Assembly (NCBI GenBank): GCA_050084985.1
Contig: JBITNC010000002.1
Location: 12,400,001 to 12,464,000, forward strand
DNA: 64,000 nucleotides
Source: Nageia nagi
Taxonomy: Eukaryota; Pinophyta
Reading direction: 5' to 3'
This document shows, piece by piece, positions 1-11,429 of the stretch; position 1 is the first letter of the stretch, and each line of letters begins with the position of its first letter. The notes under the pieces are model-generated. The model was not told the origin of the DNA. It saw only the letters and a program-made list of their open reading frames with translations, and did no database searches. Both the position numbers and the translations under genes were made by a program.

Positions 1-405
1 ACTTACTAATGATTGTCAGTGCTTTTTTATAGATGATCATCAATACTTCATTAAGATGATTGTTAGTGCTTTTTTATAGATGATCATTAGTGCTTCATTA
101 TAGATGATAGTCTTTTGATTAATGTAGATGATCATATTTGCATGATTATAGATGATCATATGTAAATAAGCACTAATGATCATATCCATAAAATCCTTGA
201 TGATAATCTATAAAGAAGCACTGAATGATCATATGAGCTTTTATGTAGACAATTGTTTGAGCTTCTATGTAGATGATCATTCAAGCTTCTATGCAAATGA
301 TCATCTGAGCTTCAATGCAAATGATCATCTATGAATTTAGGCAAATGATCATCCCTACCTTTATTTAGATAATCATTTAGACATTTCTACTGGTGATCAT
401 CATAG
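1..405. repeat. Degenerate TGATCA-rich short tandem repeats
   Basis: The motif GATGATCAT recurs many times at irregular 20-35 base spacing, mixed with variants of AGCTTCTATG. The core TGATCA is palindromic, so the array reads alike on both strands. No coding frame or transposon end is visible. Confidence 0.7.
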
Positions 406-559
406 AACTGAAAAATAATATATCCCCAAAAAATTCTAACTTTTTTTTAAAAAATTATTTCACCACTTACACCTTGCAAGTTTTGAACACCTTTCGCCAT
501 GACTATGAATCATGTTTGCCAACATTTGTAAATTTTTAATTCGCCATTGGTCCTTATGC

Positions 560-845
560 ATAATGCTATTAGTTTTGCATGGCAAGAGGGTAGAGGAAAG
601 GGGATGAATAGAGAGGCAAAGTATTTGTATACAATTTCATGGTGAGGGTAGTGGAGAGGAGAGGAGAGGAAATATGAAATATTTATTTGCAATTTCATGT
701 CGAGGGTAGAGAAGAGAAGATAATAGTAAAGGAGAGGAAATAAGAGGTGATAAATTTATTTTTAATTTCATGTCAAGGATGGAGAAGAGGAGATGCAAGG
801 TATTTATGTGCAATTTCATAGTGAGGGTAGAAAAGAGAAGACATG
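560..845. repeat. Purine-rich imperfect repeats with AATTTCAT cores
   Basis: Four copies of a block containing AATTTCAT followed by a GAGGGTAGAGAAGAG-like run start near 633, 691, 763 and 812. The spacing is irregular (about 50-70 bases). A similar piece (GAGAGGTAAGGTATTT) recurs near 7670. Open frames on the minus strand are a by-product of the repeat. Confidence 0.6.
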
Positions 846-931
846 GCTAGTTAGAAAAAGGTCATTTAGTTTCAAAATAATCATTACAATAGATCAAGTA
901 AATTCTTGATGTTGTTAGTGGTAATACACAT

Positions 932-1566
932 TGTTAGGATTTAAAGAGTTCATATAACCAAGAGCATTCACAATTTAGATTGTCTTTGGCAAAGAAGAAA
1001 CAACATTAAGCATACTACTGAAAATAAACATCCATAAACATCAATCACACAAGAGAGACACAAGAGATAACGTGGTTCACCCAGTGTAGGCTACATCCAC
1101 GGAGAAGCTTTCAACTCTTTTGCATTAAAGTCCTCCAAGCAATACACCAGCAGCCTAACCTTGCTACAACCTTCACTTTGGAGTTACAACAAAGCCTCAC
1201 TACAATCTCTCTCTCAACAATTACAATCAACCTCACAAATGCTGTCAAATTACAGTCATACACACATATTCCAACTACATACATGCCTCAACTCAAGCCT
1301 CTTATTTATAGGTACAAACTAACCCAACTTAAACCCAAGTTGGATCAGGAAGGTCGTTAGGTAACCCCCAACCCTTCTACAACTGCTGAACAGGTGTCAT
1401 GGCTCCTTGGCAACTGAAAATTGGTTTGAAATGAGAAAGAAACTGCCCTGCAGACCGGTTGGCTTTATAAATAAAACTATCCTTCAGATTTACAGGCATC
1501 TTAGCCGGTTGGCCGGCTGGCCTGTTCTATCTGGCTGGTTCTATCTTAGTCTCCATTTTTCTAAGA
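932..1566 (-). repeat. 3' LTR of element 1
   Basis: Starts TGTTAG on the plus strand and ends CTAAGA; the intact terminus in the other LTR is CTAACA, so one terminal base has changed. It sits downstream of pol on the minus strand, next to the polypurine tract. Confidence 0.93.
1300..1310 (-). promoter_or_regulatory. TATA box in 3' LTR of element 1
   Basis: The minus strand reads TATAAATAAGA, a good plant TATA box, about 260 bases into the LTR. The same sequence is at the equivalent place in the other LTR. Confidence 0.6.
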
Positions 1567-1578
1567 ATCTCCCACTTG
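1567..1578 (-). promoter_or_regulatory. Polypurine tract of element 1
   Basis: The minus strand reads AAGTGGGAGATT directly before the 3' LTR, the expected place for plus-strand DNA priming. Confidence 0.75.
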
Positions 1579-1626
1579 GAGACTTCTTCCTCTGCAACAA
1601 GGGTCAAAAGCTCCTCATCTTGGCCT

Positions 1627-4600
1627 TTACTCCTTAAGACCAATCCAAGTTGAGCAAGAGCCCAACTTCTCCTTTGTAACAACTTTCGTGAACATGTACG
1701 CAAGATTTTGTGACGTGTGAATCTTCCCTAAACTGACTAAACCATCCTCCAATGCTACCCTGATGAAGTGGTACCTCAATTTGATGTGTTTGGTTCTTGA
1801 ATGGTAGGCTGAGTTCTTTGCAAGATGGATAGCACTCTGGCTATCGCTCCATAGCTTCGCATCCTCCTGCACCTTTCCTAGTTTCTCCATCAGTCTCTTC
1901 AACCAAATCAATTCTTTACTCGCCTCTGTCATCGCCACATACTCTGCCTCAGTAGTGGAGAGAGCCACAACCTGTTGGAGTTTTGAAATCCAACTAACCG
2001 CTATACCTCCAATGGTAAACACATAACCTGTAGTGCTTCTCCCACCATCTATATCACCTGCCATGTCAGAATCAACATATCCTTGCAAACAAGAGTTAGA
2101 TCCACCAAAACATAAAGAGTAATGAGAAGTACCCCTTAAATACCTAAGGATCCATTTAACTGCTTCCCAATGCCCTTTTCCTGGATTATTCATAAATCTA
2201 CTAACCACTCCCACTGCTTGTGCTATATCTGGTCTAGTACATACCATTGCATACATTAAACTCCCAATCACTGAAGCATAAGGAACCTTAGTCATGTACT
2301 CCTTTTCCTTATCTGTCTTAGGACATAAATGTTTGGTGAGTTTAAAATGTTTTGCCAATGGTAAAGTTACAGATTTTGCATTATTCATATTGAACCGTTT
2401 AAGAACCTTTTCAATATAGTCTTCTTGACTTAGTCTTAGTGAGTGGTTTTGTTTATCTCTTGTTATTTTCATTCCAAGAATTTGATTAGCTTCACCCAAA
2501 TCTTTCATTTCAAAAGTTTTAGCCAACTTTTCCTTAAGATCAACAATATCCTGCATACTAGGTCCTGCTATCAACATGTCATCCACATATAAAAGCAAGA
2601 TTACATAGTTGCCATTTGTTGTTCTTTTTATATACACACAATGATCAGATTGACATCTTACAAATTCATTTGTTACCATGAAAGTGTCAAACTTATGATA
2701 CCATTGCATGGGTGCTTATTTTAAGCCATACAAACTCTTTTCCAATTTACATACATACCCTTCTTTACCTTTGACCTCAAAACCTTCGGTTGATGCATAT
2801 AAATATCCTCCTCCAAATCCCCATGAAGGAAAGCTGTCTTTACATCCAGTTGTTCAAGAAACAAATTTTCAGTAGCAACAAGACTCAATATTACTCTAAT
2901 CAAGGTCATTTTAACAACTAGAGAAAAGATCTCATCATAATCAATACCTTTTTTCTGTTCGAAACCTTTTACCACAAGTCTCGCCTTGTACCTTTGTCAC
3001 CCATCTGCATCCTCCTTTATCCTATACACCCATTTGTTAGTAAGAGCTCTCTTACCCTCTGGAAGCTCAACCAAACTCCAAGTCTGATTCTTAAGTAAGG
3101 AGTCCATCTCCTCCTTCATAGCATGCTCCCACTTAATCTGTGTACCACCCTGCATAGCTTCATCAAAACATTCAGGTTCGCCACCATCAGTATACAAAAT
3201 ATGATAAAGAGTAGGAGAATATCATTCAGGAGGATTTATAATCCTTATGGATCTTCTAAGCAGCAAAGTTTGAGGTGTTTGTGGTGGAGGTGCTTCAACA
3301 TTATCAAGACCCTTATATTGATCAACATCTTCTAGAGATACACTCTTGGGTTCCTCAACCTTTTGCAACCTATCTTTATACATGTTATTCTCATTGAATA
3401 CAACATCTCTACTTCTAATGATTTTATGGTTATCAACATCCCATAACCTATATCCAAAATCATTAACACCATATCCAATAAGATAACATTTTTGTGATTT
3501 TGCATCAAGTTTATTTCTATTCTCCTTATCAACATGTGCAAAAGCCTCACAACCAAAGACTCTCAAGAATGAGTAATTCACCTTTTTACCTGTCCACATC
3601 TCCTCTGTAATGCCTCCATCTAAAGCCATAGATGGACCCCTGTTAATCAAGTAAACAGCAGTGTCAATAGCATCAGCCCAAAGATTTAAAGGAAACTCAA
3701 CATGTATCCTCATACTTCTAGCCCTTTCCAAGATAGTCCTATTCATTCTCTCTGCAACCCCATTTTCCTGTGGAGTTCTAGGAACCACCTTAATCCTTCT
3801 AATGCCATTGTGTGAACAAAATGAATCAAACTCATTATTGCAAAATTCTCCACCATTATCTGACTTAAGACATTTTAACTTAGAATTAGTTTCATTCTCA
3901 ACCAATGCCTTCCACCTCTTAAAAGTTTCAAACACATCAGATTTCTTTTTAATACAGTATACCCATGTCTTCCTGGTACAATCATCAATAAAAGTGACAA
4001 AATAAGATGAGCCCCCAAGTGAGCAAACCTGTGCAGGACCCCACACATCTGTATGAACAAGCTCTAATTTGTGACTCTTCCTTTCATTGCCAACTTTAAG
4101 AAATCTAACTTTCTTTTGTTTACCATACACACAATCTTCACAAAATCCTAAATCAATTTCTTTTAGATTTGGAAGTGAACCATTAGTGTGTAACATTTTC
4201 ATTCCTTTTTCACTCATATGTCCAAGTCTATTATGCCATAGTGATGTATCATTACCAAAGGAAACAAGATTCAATAAATAATCAAAGACATTTGTGAGTA
4301 AATAAAGAGACCCAACCAAATTTCCCTTTGCAAATACCATTGAACCTTTAGAAAATTTCCAATTACCATCCCCAAATGTCATCACATAGCCCTCCTTATC
4401 CAATTTACTTATTGGTATGAGATTCCTTTTAAGATCCGGAATGTGTCTTGCTTCATTAAGAGTCCATTGTGTTCCATTAGGTAATTTCATTGTTATATTG
4501 CCCATACCAACAATTTTACATGGATGTTCATTACCTAATAACACTTGACCAAAATCACCATGTGTGTAATTAGAAAAGAAGTCCTTATGTGGAGTAGCAT

Positions 4601-5492
4601 GATATGAAGCACCCGAATCAAGAACCCAATAATCATTGTTCTTTTCGTTAGACATGATTAAAGCATCTTGGATTAATTCACCAACCATATTAACCTCTTG
4701 ATTACTTGTGCTTTCATTAATACTACTATCACATTCTTTACCTTTTCTATTCCAACAATCCTTTTTAATGTGACCCTTTTTACCACAATACCAACATTCC
4801 AATTTTGTTTTACCTTGTGATTTCGACCTTCCTTGTGATTTGTTTCTTGACTTGCTTCTCCTTCTTTCCTTTGGTCTTCCTCTTGCCTCTACTGTGAGAG
4901 CAGCATTGGATCATTCTCCCATGGACTTTCTCCTCATGTCCTCACTAAGAATTGTTCCAACAACTTCATCAAAGACCAATTTTGCATTAGAAGAAGAATT
5001 GCTAACAGCCATAACAAAGCTATTCCAACTATCTGGAAGTGAACATAGAATTAACAAGGCCCTTACTTCATCTTCAAATTCTAAACTTACTGAAGTCAAT
5101 TGATTTGTGATTGTATTGAACTCATTAACATGGTCCTGAACTGAACTACCTTCATTCATCTTCATGTTAAACAATTTTTTCATTAAGTATACTTTGTTAG
5201 AGGCAGATGGTTTTTCATACAATTTAGCAAGCTTATCCATTACACCTTTAGTGGTCTTTTCATTGGAAATATTGAAAGCTACACTAGAACTTAAACAAAG
5301 TCTTACAGCACCCAAAGCCTTTCTATCCAAGAGATTCCACTCTTCATCACTCATAGAAGTAAGTTTCTTACTCTTCTCTTCTAGAGGTAGATAGAGATCC
5401 TTTTGGTAGAGGTAGTCTTCCACTTGCATTTTCCAAAACTGAAATCCTTGCCCATTAAACCTTTCCACCTTCAGCCTCCCTTCTTCTGCCAT
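1627..5492 (-). pseudogene. Broken Ty1/copia gag-pol polyprotein of element 1
   Basis: The likely start is the Met at 5490-5492 (MAEEGRLKVERF), just inside the PBS; the longer upstream Met lacks gag similarity. Order on the minus strand: gag (5492-4914); CCHC zinc knuckle CWYCGKKGHIKKDC near 4796; protease motif VLDSGA; integrase HHCC zinc finger and D,D-35-E core (HTDVWG, KSDNGGEF, TPQENGVAERM); RT with YVDD; RNase H with STTEAEY and DSQSAIHLAKN. Breaks: in-frame TGA at 4911-4913, 3222-3224 and 2997-2999, a one-base loss near 2787, and TAA at 2716-2718. All other domain cores look well preserved, so decay is recent. The three TGA codons fit C-to-T change of CGA arginine codons. Confidence 0.93.
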
Positions 5493-5557
5493 AGTGCTCT
5501 TCCTTGATTTCCAATCTACACACAAGATTCACCAACAAAATCCCAACACAAAAACGT

Positions 5558-5570
5558 GGCTCTGATACCA
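5558..5570 (-). promoter_or_regulatory. Primer-binding site of element 1 (tRNA-iMet)
   Basis: The minus strand reads TGGTATCAGAGCC two bases after the 5' LTR, complementary to the 3' end of plant initiator-Met tRNA, the usual Ty1/copia primer. Confidence 0.9.
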
Positions 5571-5572
5571 AT

Positions 5573-6207
5573 TGTTAGGATTTAAAGAGTTCATATAACC
5601 AAGAGCATTCACAATTTAGATTGTCTTTGGCAAAGAAGAAACAACATTAAGCATACTACTGAAAATAAACATCCATAAACATCAATCACACAAGAGAGAC
5701 ACAAGAGATAATGTGGTTCACCCAGTGTAGGCTACATCCACGGAGAAGCTTTCAACTCTTTTGCATTCAAGTCCTCCAAGCAATACACCGGTAGCCTAAC
5801 CTTACTACAACCTTCACTTTGGAGTTACAACAAAGCCTCACTACAATCTCTCTCTCAACAATTACAATCAACCTCACAAATGCTATCAAATTACAGTCAT
5901 ACACACATATTCCAACTACATACATGCCTCAACTCAAGCCTCTTATTTATAGGTACATACTAACCCAACTTAAACCCAAGTTGGATCAGGAAGGTTGTTA
6001 GGTAACCCCCAACCCTTCTACAACTGCTGAACAGGTGTCATGGCTCCTTGGCAATTGAAAATTGGTTTGAAATGAGAAAGAAACTGCCCTGCAGACCGGT
6101 TGGCTTTATAAACAAAACTATCCTTCAGATTTACTGGCATCTTAGCCGGTTGGCCGGCTGGCATGTTCTGTCTGGCTGGTTCTGTCTTAGTCTCCATTTT
6201 TCTAACA
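5573..6207 (-). repeat. 5' LTR of element 1
   Basis: 635 bp, TGTTAG...CTAACA on the plus strand, the same length as its partner at 932-1566. Small open frames inside it are not genes; the two LTRs give parallel copies of the same chance frame. Confidence 0.93.
5941..5951 (-). promoter_or_regulatory. TATA box in 5' LTR of element 1
   Basis: TATAAATAAGA on the minus strand, at the same LTR offset as in the 3' copy. This would drive genomic RNA synthesis of the element. Confidence 0.65.
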
Positions 6208-6212
6208 CACAT

Positions 6213-6578
6213 CACCATGGTATCATGCATTTAATTTAATAATTTTCTAGATATTCTAATACTAGGTCTAATAATAGTCATATATGCATAAGTCTTATGT
6301 ACATATAGTTTATGTTCTGATATTAGGTTTGATGCTAGGTCTGAAACTATTATAACTTATGCATATATCATAATATAGCCTATTCGTATATCAAAATATA
6401 GCTTATACACATCAAAATATGGCATTATGTATATAATAATATAGCCTATGCATATATCATCAAAAACATAAATCACATTGATGGATCATGCACACAAATC
6501 ATCTAGTTTACAATATCAAATGTGAAACCCTCCTTAATCAAATGACTTCATTTGAAGGTAAAATGAAGGAAGATTTCC
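6213..6578. other. AT-rich spacer with short AATATAGCCTAT-like repeats
   Basis: Between 6350 and 6450 the phrase AATATAGCCTAT plus TATATCA recurs three to four times. No gene is seen. Confidence 0.4.
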
Positions 6579-6677
6579 AAAACGGTACATGAAAGACTCT
6601 TTAAAAGTGGAATTCTATCAAATATTATGGTTATGAATGGCCTAATAGACATGTATGAGAAATGTGAAAGAGTATAA
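6579..6677 (+). pseudogene. Pentatricopeptide repeat (PPR) protein fragment 1
   Basis: A 32-codon frame ending in TAA reads KTVHERLFKSG, then MVMNGLIDMYEKCERV. This is the junction between neighbouring motifs in PLS-class PPR proteins (K.VH..., VxNaLidMYxKCG). PPR proteins are organelle RNA-binding proteins, abundant and mostly intronless in land plants. No start codon or flanking motif remains. The same piece occurs again, longer, at 6965, suggesting duplicated scraps of one ancestor. Confidence 0.6.
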
Positions 6678-6964
6678 CCTTTTTCATCATACTCAAAGCA
6701 TAACAAACTAGGATATTTGCAAAATTATATGGAATTGAGGTACCATAATATGTTTAGGACAAGAGAGGAACATATTGGACAATCCCTCTATTTTTATCTC
6801 CTTTTGATACATAGCTGAGGGGATCATGAACACTATGGGTATGGGAGAAATTCCCTCTCTTTATCAAATGTCAAGCCCTCTCAATCTCCATCATCAACCA
6901 AATGTGAAAGATAAGATTCAATGGGTTAATATCTCAAAATAAGAAGAGAGACCCCTTTCATTAG

Positions 6965-7285
6965 GGTTTATACATACATCAAAGATTCTTTAAAAGTATA
7001 TTTATATCAAATGTTATGGTTGTGAATGCCCTGTTAGACATGTATACCAAATATGGAAGTATAGACAAGGTGCATGAATTGTTTGATAAAATGCATGATG
7101 CAATTACAATTTTATTCATTACAATGATTGGATGATATGTAACTCATGGTAGCAACAAGGATATCCTTACACTCTTTGATCAGATGAAACACTTGGGAAC
7201 TAACCCTAAAAACATAACCTTTGCATGTGTTCTACTTGCATGTAGCCATGCAAGTCTAGTAGATGATGTACAAATCATTTCATAG
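6965..7285 (+). pseudogene. PPR protein fragment 2 (PLS class)
   Basis: One frame gives YIHQRFFKS, VVNALLDMYTKYGSIDKV, HELFDKM, an MIG followed by an in-frame TGA at 7133-7135, then LFDQMKHLGTNPKNITFACV and LLACSHASLVDD, closing at TAG 7283-7285. These match consecutive motifs of a plant PLS-subfamily PPR protein (DMYxKxGSID, LFDxM, MIG.Y..HG, P..ITF..VL.ACSHA.LVD). Length is about two motifs against ten or more in whole proteins. It is a dead fragment. Confidence 0.75.
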
Positions 7286-7365
7286 ATTATAATGATCATA
7301 TGATATGCACAATATGATATATTGAAAGAGCCAATTAATTAATATATAAACCTTGTGTATATCAA

Positions 7366-7470
7366 CTACATACCACATATGTATATCCAATTTACATACC
7401 TCATGCATATATCAGATTTACATATATCATGTGTATATGAAGTTTACATACCTCATGCGTATATCTTGTT
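7366..7470. repeat. Short tandem repeats of a CATACCTCATGCATATATC unit
   Basis: Three to four imperfect units of about 30 bases (ATATCA.ATTTACATACCTCATG) follow one another. They resemble the AT-rich phrase at 6350-6450. No gene is evident. Confidence 0.55.
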
Positions 7471-7744
7471 TTGATGCTATATCTGACATTGTGGTTAACA
7501 CTAGGGATGAAGCCAAGTATCTCTAAATACGATGCTAGGGATGACTCTTTTTCTGATATTCATGTTAGTGTCATATATAGCATTAGGATACAAACCAAAA
7601 AAAAAAAATAGATTGCATTTTGACACCCGTGTTGACATGATTTAACCTTTTTGTAATAGTGAGAGGAAAGGAGAGGTAAGGTATTTCAATTGCAAGGCTA
7701 GTGCAAGTAGGTATTCTTGCAAATTTTGCATTTTTTAGAAAATC

Positions 7745-8375
7745 TATTTTGTATTCCTAAGGCATTTTTTAGAAAGTCCATATTGTTTCTATCTTGCAAC
7801 TATTATAGTCAATGAAATAATGTTTGCATCATGCATCTTGTCAAATAATTTTCGAATCTTGTGTATTCTTAAATACATTTTACATACAAGTCTTAGGGCA
7901 TTTTCAAAAACTCAATTTTATGTGTATCTTGCAACCATTGCAAATCGTGAAAGTATGTTTGCATCATGTCAAATAATTCTTGATCCTTATATATTCTTTC
8001 ATATTTTGCATACATCCCTTAGGGCCTTTTTTTTTAAAAAAGTTCATTTTGTGTGTATTCTACCCATTGCAGACTATGATACTATGTTTGCATCATGCAT
8101 CTTTTCAAACAATTCTTGGACATTGGGTATTCTTCCATATTTTGCATATATATCTTAAGACCTTTTTTACATAACCAAATGATTACAAACCATGAAACTA
8201 TTTTTGCATCATGCATCTTATCAAGCAATTCTTAGGCCTTATGTATTATTCCATATTTTGCATACTTATATTAGGTTATTTTTTAGAAAACCCATTTTGT
8301 GTGTATCCTGTAATCATTATAGACCATGAATATATGTTTGCATCATGCATCTTATAAAAGAATTCTCTAATAGAA
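7745..8375. repeat. Tandem array of a ~130-bp unit, about five copies
   Basis: The phrase TTTGCATCATGCATCTT recurs at 7821, 7956, 8085, 8201 and 8335, giving periods of 135, 129, 116 and 134 bases. Each unit also has CCATATTTTGCATAC and TTTTGTGTGTATC-like segments. The copies have drifted, so the array is old. The open frames across 7820-8174 are products of the repeat. Confidence 0.8.
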
Positions 8376-8849
8376 GACTCAAAAAGTTCATCCTAGCTAC
8401 AAAATATTAAATATGTGATTTAATGTATTTAAAAATTATTTAGAAGCCATAGAAATTAAAAGAGGTAATTTAATTAACTCAAAGTGTGAGCATAATTTAT
8501 TGCATGAAGACATTGTTGTAAAGTTTTAGAGAATATTAAAAAAATAGAAATTATTCATAATTTCATAAAAATGATGAATTAAATACTTTTTCCTATATTA
8601 TTATCTTTAAATTTAATTTTTTTATGTTAAAATTTTGAATTAATTACTACAAATGTTTCAAAGTGAAAATTAATTAATTAATCAACTATATTTATTAGTT
8701 AATTAATAATTGAATTATTTAAACATTTGGAACAAATAATTGGTGAATGCTCGACTTGTCCTACGATTCAAAATATATCTACATTAAAATAGAACCGTGC
8801 AGTTTACTTGGATTTAGTACCCGTCCCCAGCATTTTGGAAGGAAATATT
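8376..8849. other. AT-rich spacer, nothing recognised
   Basis: Very AT-rich sequence with scattered TTAATTAATT runs between the tandem array and the duplicated segment. I see no gene, RNA or transposon end. Confidence 0.4.
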
Positions 8850-10440
8850 TTCATTGATTATAAGACACTTTAAGCTGCAAGTGTTGCAGTAACAACTATT
8901 TGCATAGTTTGAAGGTTATTCTTGAAAGAATTACTCTTACCATCAGCGCCGACAAACCTGTCACAATTGACCATTCTTGGCTCTTACGCAGTCAATGGCA
9001 CCAGTGATTAAAACGGCGAACTTTTCAAAGATCCCTCATCCATTTCCAGTGCCACGCGAGGAAGGTCCGCATTCGGCATTAATATATTTAAAAATAAGAC
9101 TTAGCCGTATGATATCGTCGGTTCGAATCAGCTGTTCCGGAAGTACAGTTCATTTGTGGTAGTGATAATGAAATGATAAAAATACTTTTTGAAAAGCAGT
9201 TCATTCATGGTAGTGGTAATGGTAATGAAATAATAAAAAATACTCATACCATTTTGAAAAGTTTCAGAAAGTAATTAATAAAAATCTCAAGGATAGAGCA
9301 TGCATGGGCTGTTTAATGGATGTGTGACGCAATAGTTTATATTTACCAAATAGGATGATTCAAAATTCAAATTGTAGGTACATGGAAATGGCACTTTGTA
9401 GCGTTTACTTTGATGCTTGCAGTCGATTTCAAGTCGGTTCCTGCTCGAGGCCTTTTTAAATGGTCAATGGACTATGCTGGAAATGTTATAATTTGTAGAA
9501 CTTGTACTTATTATTACAAGATATTACTTTCAATGTTTATATGATATTTTGACCTAGACATCTACAATAAATTATGTTCTTGGACCTCGTTATATTTATT
9601 TAACAATTAAAATTGACTTTTTGTGTTTGATGTTCAAAAATCAAAATCATAATTTAGAATGAGGGTTTGATATGGAATAAAATGAAAAAATAATAAAAAA
9701 CTTTGATGCTTTTTATAAGAACAATAAAAGTAATAAATATTAGGGTAATGAATGGTAAGTAGCAATTTAGTTTTTATTATGAAATTATATTACATGTATG
9801 TAAATAAAGTTTTACATATAAAGATTATATAAGCCTCTTCATACTTAAAATAATAAGTTGTCTACTATCCTAGAGCTGAAGTTAAAATTAATGGTTCAAG
9901 TTAAAGAAAAATAAAATAAAATGCATTTGCAAGAAAAGAAATCATGATTAAAAAAGCCTGAAATATATTTATCTCATCTCTATGTACTTCCACATAATAA
10001 GTGATGTCTTACCTAACTAGTTTACCGTGTAAATACAAAATATACACTTTGAATTTTATTGCTTGAAAATGTTTCATAAACTATAATAATGAATTTAGCT
10101 CTCACTCATTTAAAATACCAGCCAAAACTTCTATTTCAAAATTATAATTATGAATTCTTATTCCAATGCAATTGTGGACATTCCTTTGATTAATTGAAAT
10201 GCAACAATATAGAAGATGAACAAATATACAAAAGTATATATTATTGGAATTTAAGTTACAATTATCATTTCTTAACACATGGATTATCTTTTTCACATGT
10301 GATTTTTTAACTACTTCTCAATCCAAATTATTTGAAGTATTTAAACAAAGAAATAAAACTACTTTGCCTTTACAATAATCCATGTTAAGAAATTGTTATG
10401 ATGCCTTTGAATAGTGACAATTTCATTTAAATATCTAAAA
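8850..10440. repeat. Old duplicated segment, copy 1 (partner 60600-62770)
   Basis: A run of shared phrases in the same order and orientation links this interval with 60600-62770: GACAAACCTGTCACAATTGA, GGAAGTACAGTT, ATAGAGCATGC.TGGGCTG, GTGCTTGCAGTCGATTTCA (here ATGCTTGCAG), TGGTCAATGGACTATG, and later GAAATGCAAC..TATAGAAGAT. Indels and many substitutions separate the copies. Neither keeps a shared open frame, so the segment is non-coding or long dead. Its identity is unknown. Confidence 0.7.
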
Positions 10441-10740
10441 ATACTAATTGAAGAAATTAAAATATTTATTTGTGTGCTTACAAGCACATAATGAAAAATT
10501 CAAATCAATCTTGTAGGTTGTCAAACATTTTAATTTATGCTTCGAATATATTCAATACCCATTTCCATAATTCTCATGCTATTGGGCAATCAACTAAAAA
10601 AAATCTATGGTTTTCTTCTATTTTTAAACATGATGCACCAATCTAGAATAATTATTTATTTATTTAGATTATTCCATGTTAATATTTACATATGTCTCAT
10701 TAGCTTAATAAAAGATTAAGAATAAATCTACATTTGTACA

Positions 10741-10860
10741 ACTATGGGTTGAGTTGGTTACATGCGAACCTTGTTGTTTCATGAGTCCCATGTTCAATTT
10801 CCATTAGTTGACATTAATAAACTTTCTTTCTTTCCTTCTCTCCTTATCTATTATTATTAG
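10741..10860 (+). mobile_element. Possible tRNA-derived SINE fragment
   Basis: TGGGTTGAGTTGG at 10744-10756 resembles a Pol III A box and ATGTTCAATTTCC at 10790-10802 a B box, spaced as in a tRNA-related promoter. A T-rich tail follows. The body is too short and degraded to assign a family, and chance similarity is possible. Confidence 0.3.
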
Positions 10861-11400
10861 ATGGAATATTCTCCTCAAGTGATGGCTTCCCAAACAAGAC
10901 TATCATCCTCTTCCTGTAATAATTATTTTTATATTTTGATTTAAATACTCTATTTTTATTAGATCAATAATATTTGTAATAAATTCTTCTTTTGAATATT
11001 TAATCTCATGATCATCAAACTTGATTAGACCATTTAATATAAAAAATATTTATGTTATATAGTATGCTTCATTTTATTGGTATAATTCCAATGTAAATAT
11101 TTATCACTTTATAAATTTCCTTGCAAATATTTATTTTACTCCTACAACTCCTCTAACATAAGTAAACAACATCATACTATATTAATGAGTATGAAAATCT
11201 CATAATAAAAACAAAATTAATATTGATGAAAATAAAAATTTAAATAAAATGAGAATGAATATATATATATATATATATATAATTTTACTTTTTCTTTTAT
11301 TAGTAATTGATGAAACTCGTTAAAGCTAAACCATTTGTTTTTCTGGAAATAGTTACATAAGTTTTATCATAATAAACCAAGTAAATCTATAAAAGATTCA
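10861..11400. other. AT-rich spacer with a TA microsatellite
   Basis: Contains a (TA)n run at about 11259-11282. Nothing else is recognised. Confidence 0.5.
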
Positions 11401-11429
11401 TATAATGAAAAGCGTAGGGATTGGACTTC

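Larger units (their letters stand above)
932..6207 (-). mobile_element. Complete Ty1/copia LTR retrotransposon, element 1
   Basis: Two directly repeated 635-bp LTRs bound a minus-strand gag-pol region. The element is flanked by a perfect 5-bp target-site duplication, CACAT, at 927-931 and 6208-6212. PBS, polypurine tract, gag, protease, integrase, reverse transcriptase and RNase H occur in Ty1/copia order, with integrase before RT. Total length is 5,276 bp. I count about 15 differences between the LTRs (roughly 2.4%), so insertion is fairly recent. Gag-pol carries four in-frame stops and one frameshift, so this copy cannot make a full polyprotein. Confidence 0.95.

Noticed and set aside
1-405. 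Possible CRISPR-like array of regularly spaced repeats
   Set aside because: Spacing is irregular, the repeats are degenerate and the context is plant nuclear DNA.
3661-4281. Plus-strand frames of 64-114 codons inside element 1
   Set aside because: They are antisense to the integrase and protease coding sequence; minus-strand domains are unambiguous.
7820-8174. 112- and 64-codon frames
   Set aside because: They sit wholly inside the 130-bp tandem array and repeat the same residues with each unit.
9110-9140. GGTTCGAATC, a tRNA T-loop or Pol III B-box look-alike
   Set aside because: No A box or cloverleaf can be drawn upstream, and the motif is not kept in the duplicate at 60.9 kb.
8977-9162. 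61-codon plus-strand frame in duplicated segment copy 1
   Set aside because: The partner copy at 60.6 kb does not keep the frame, so it is not a conserved gene.
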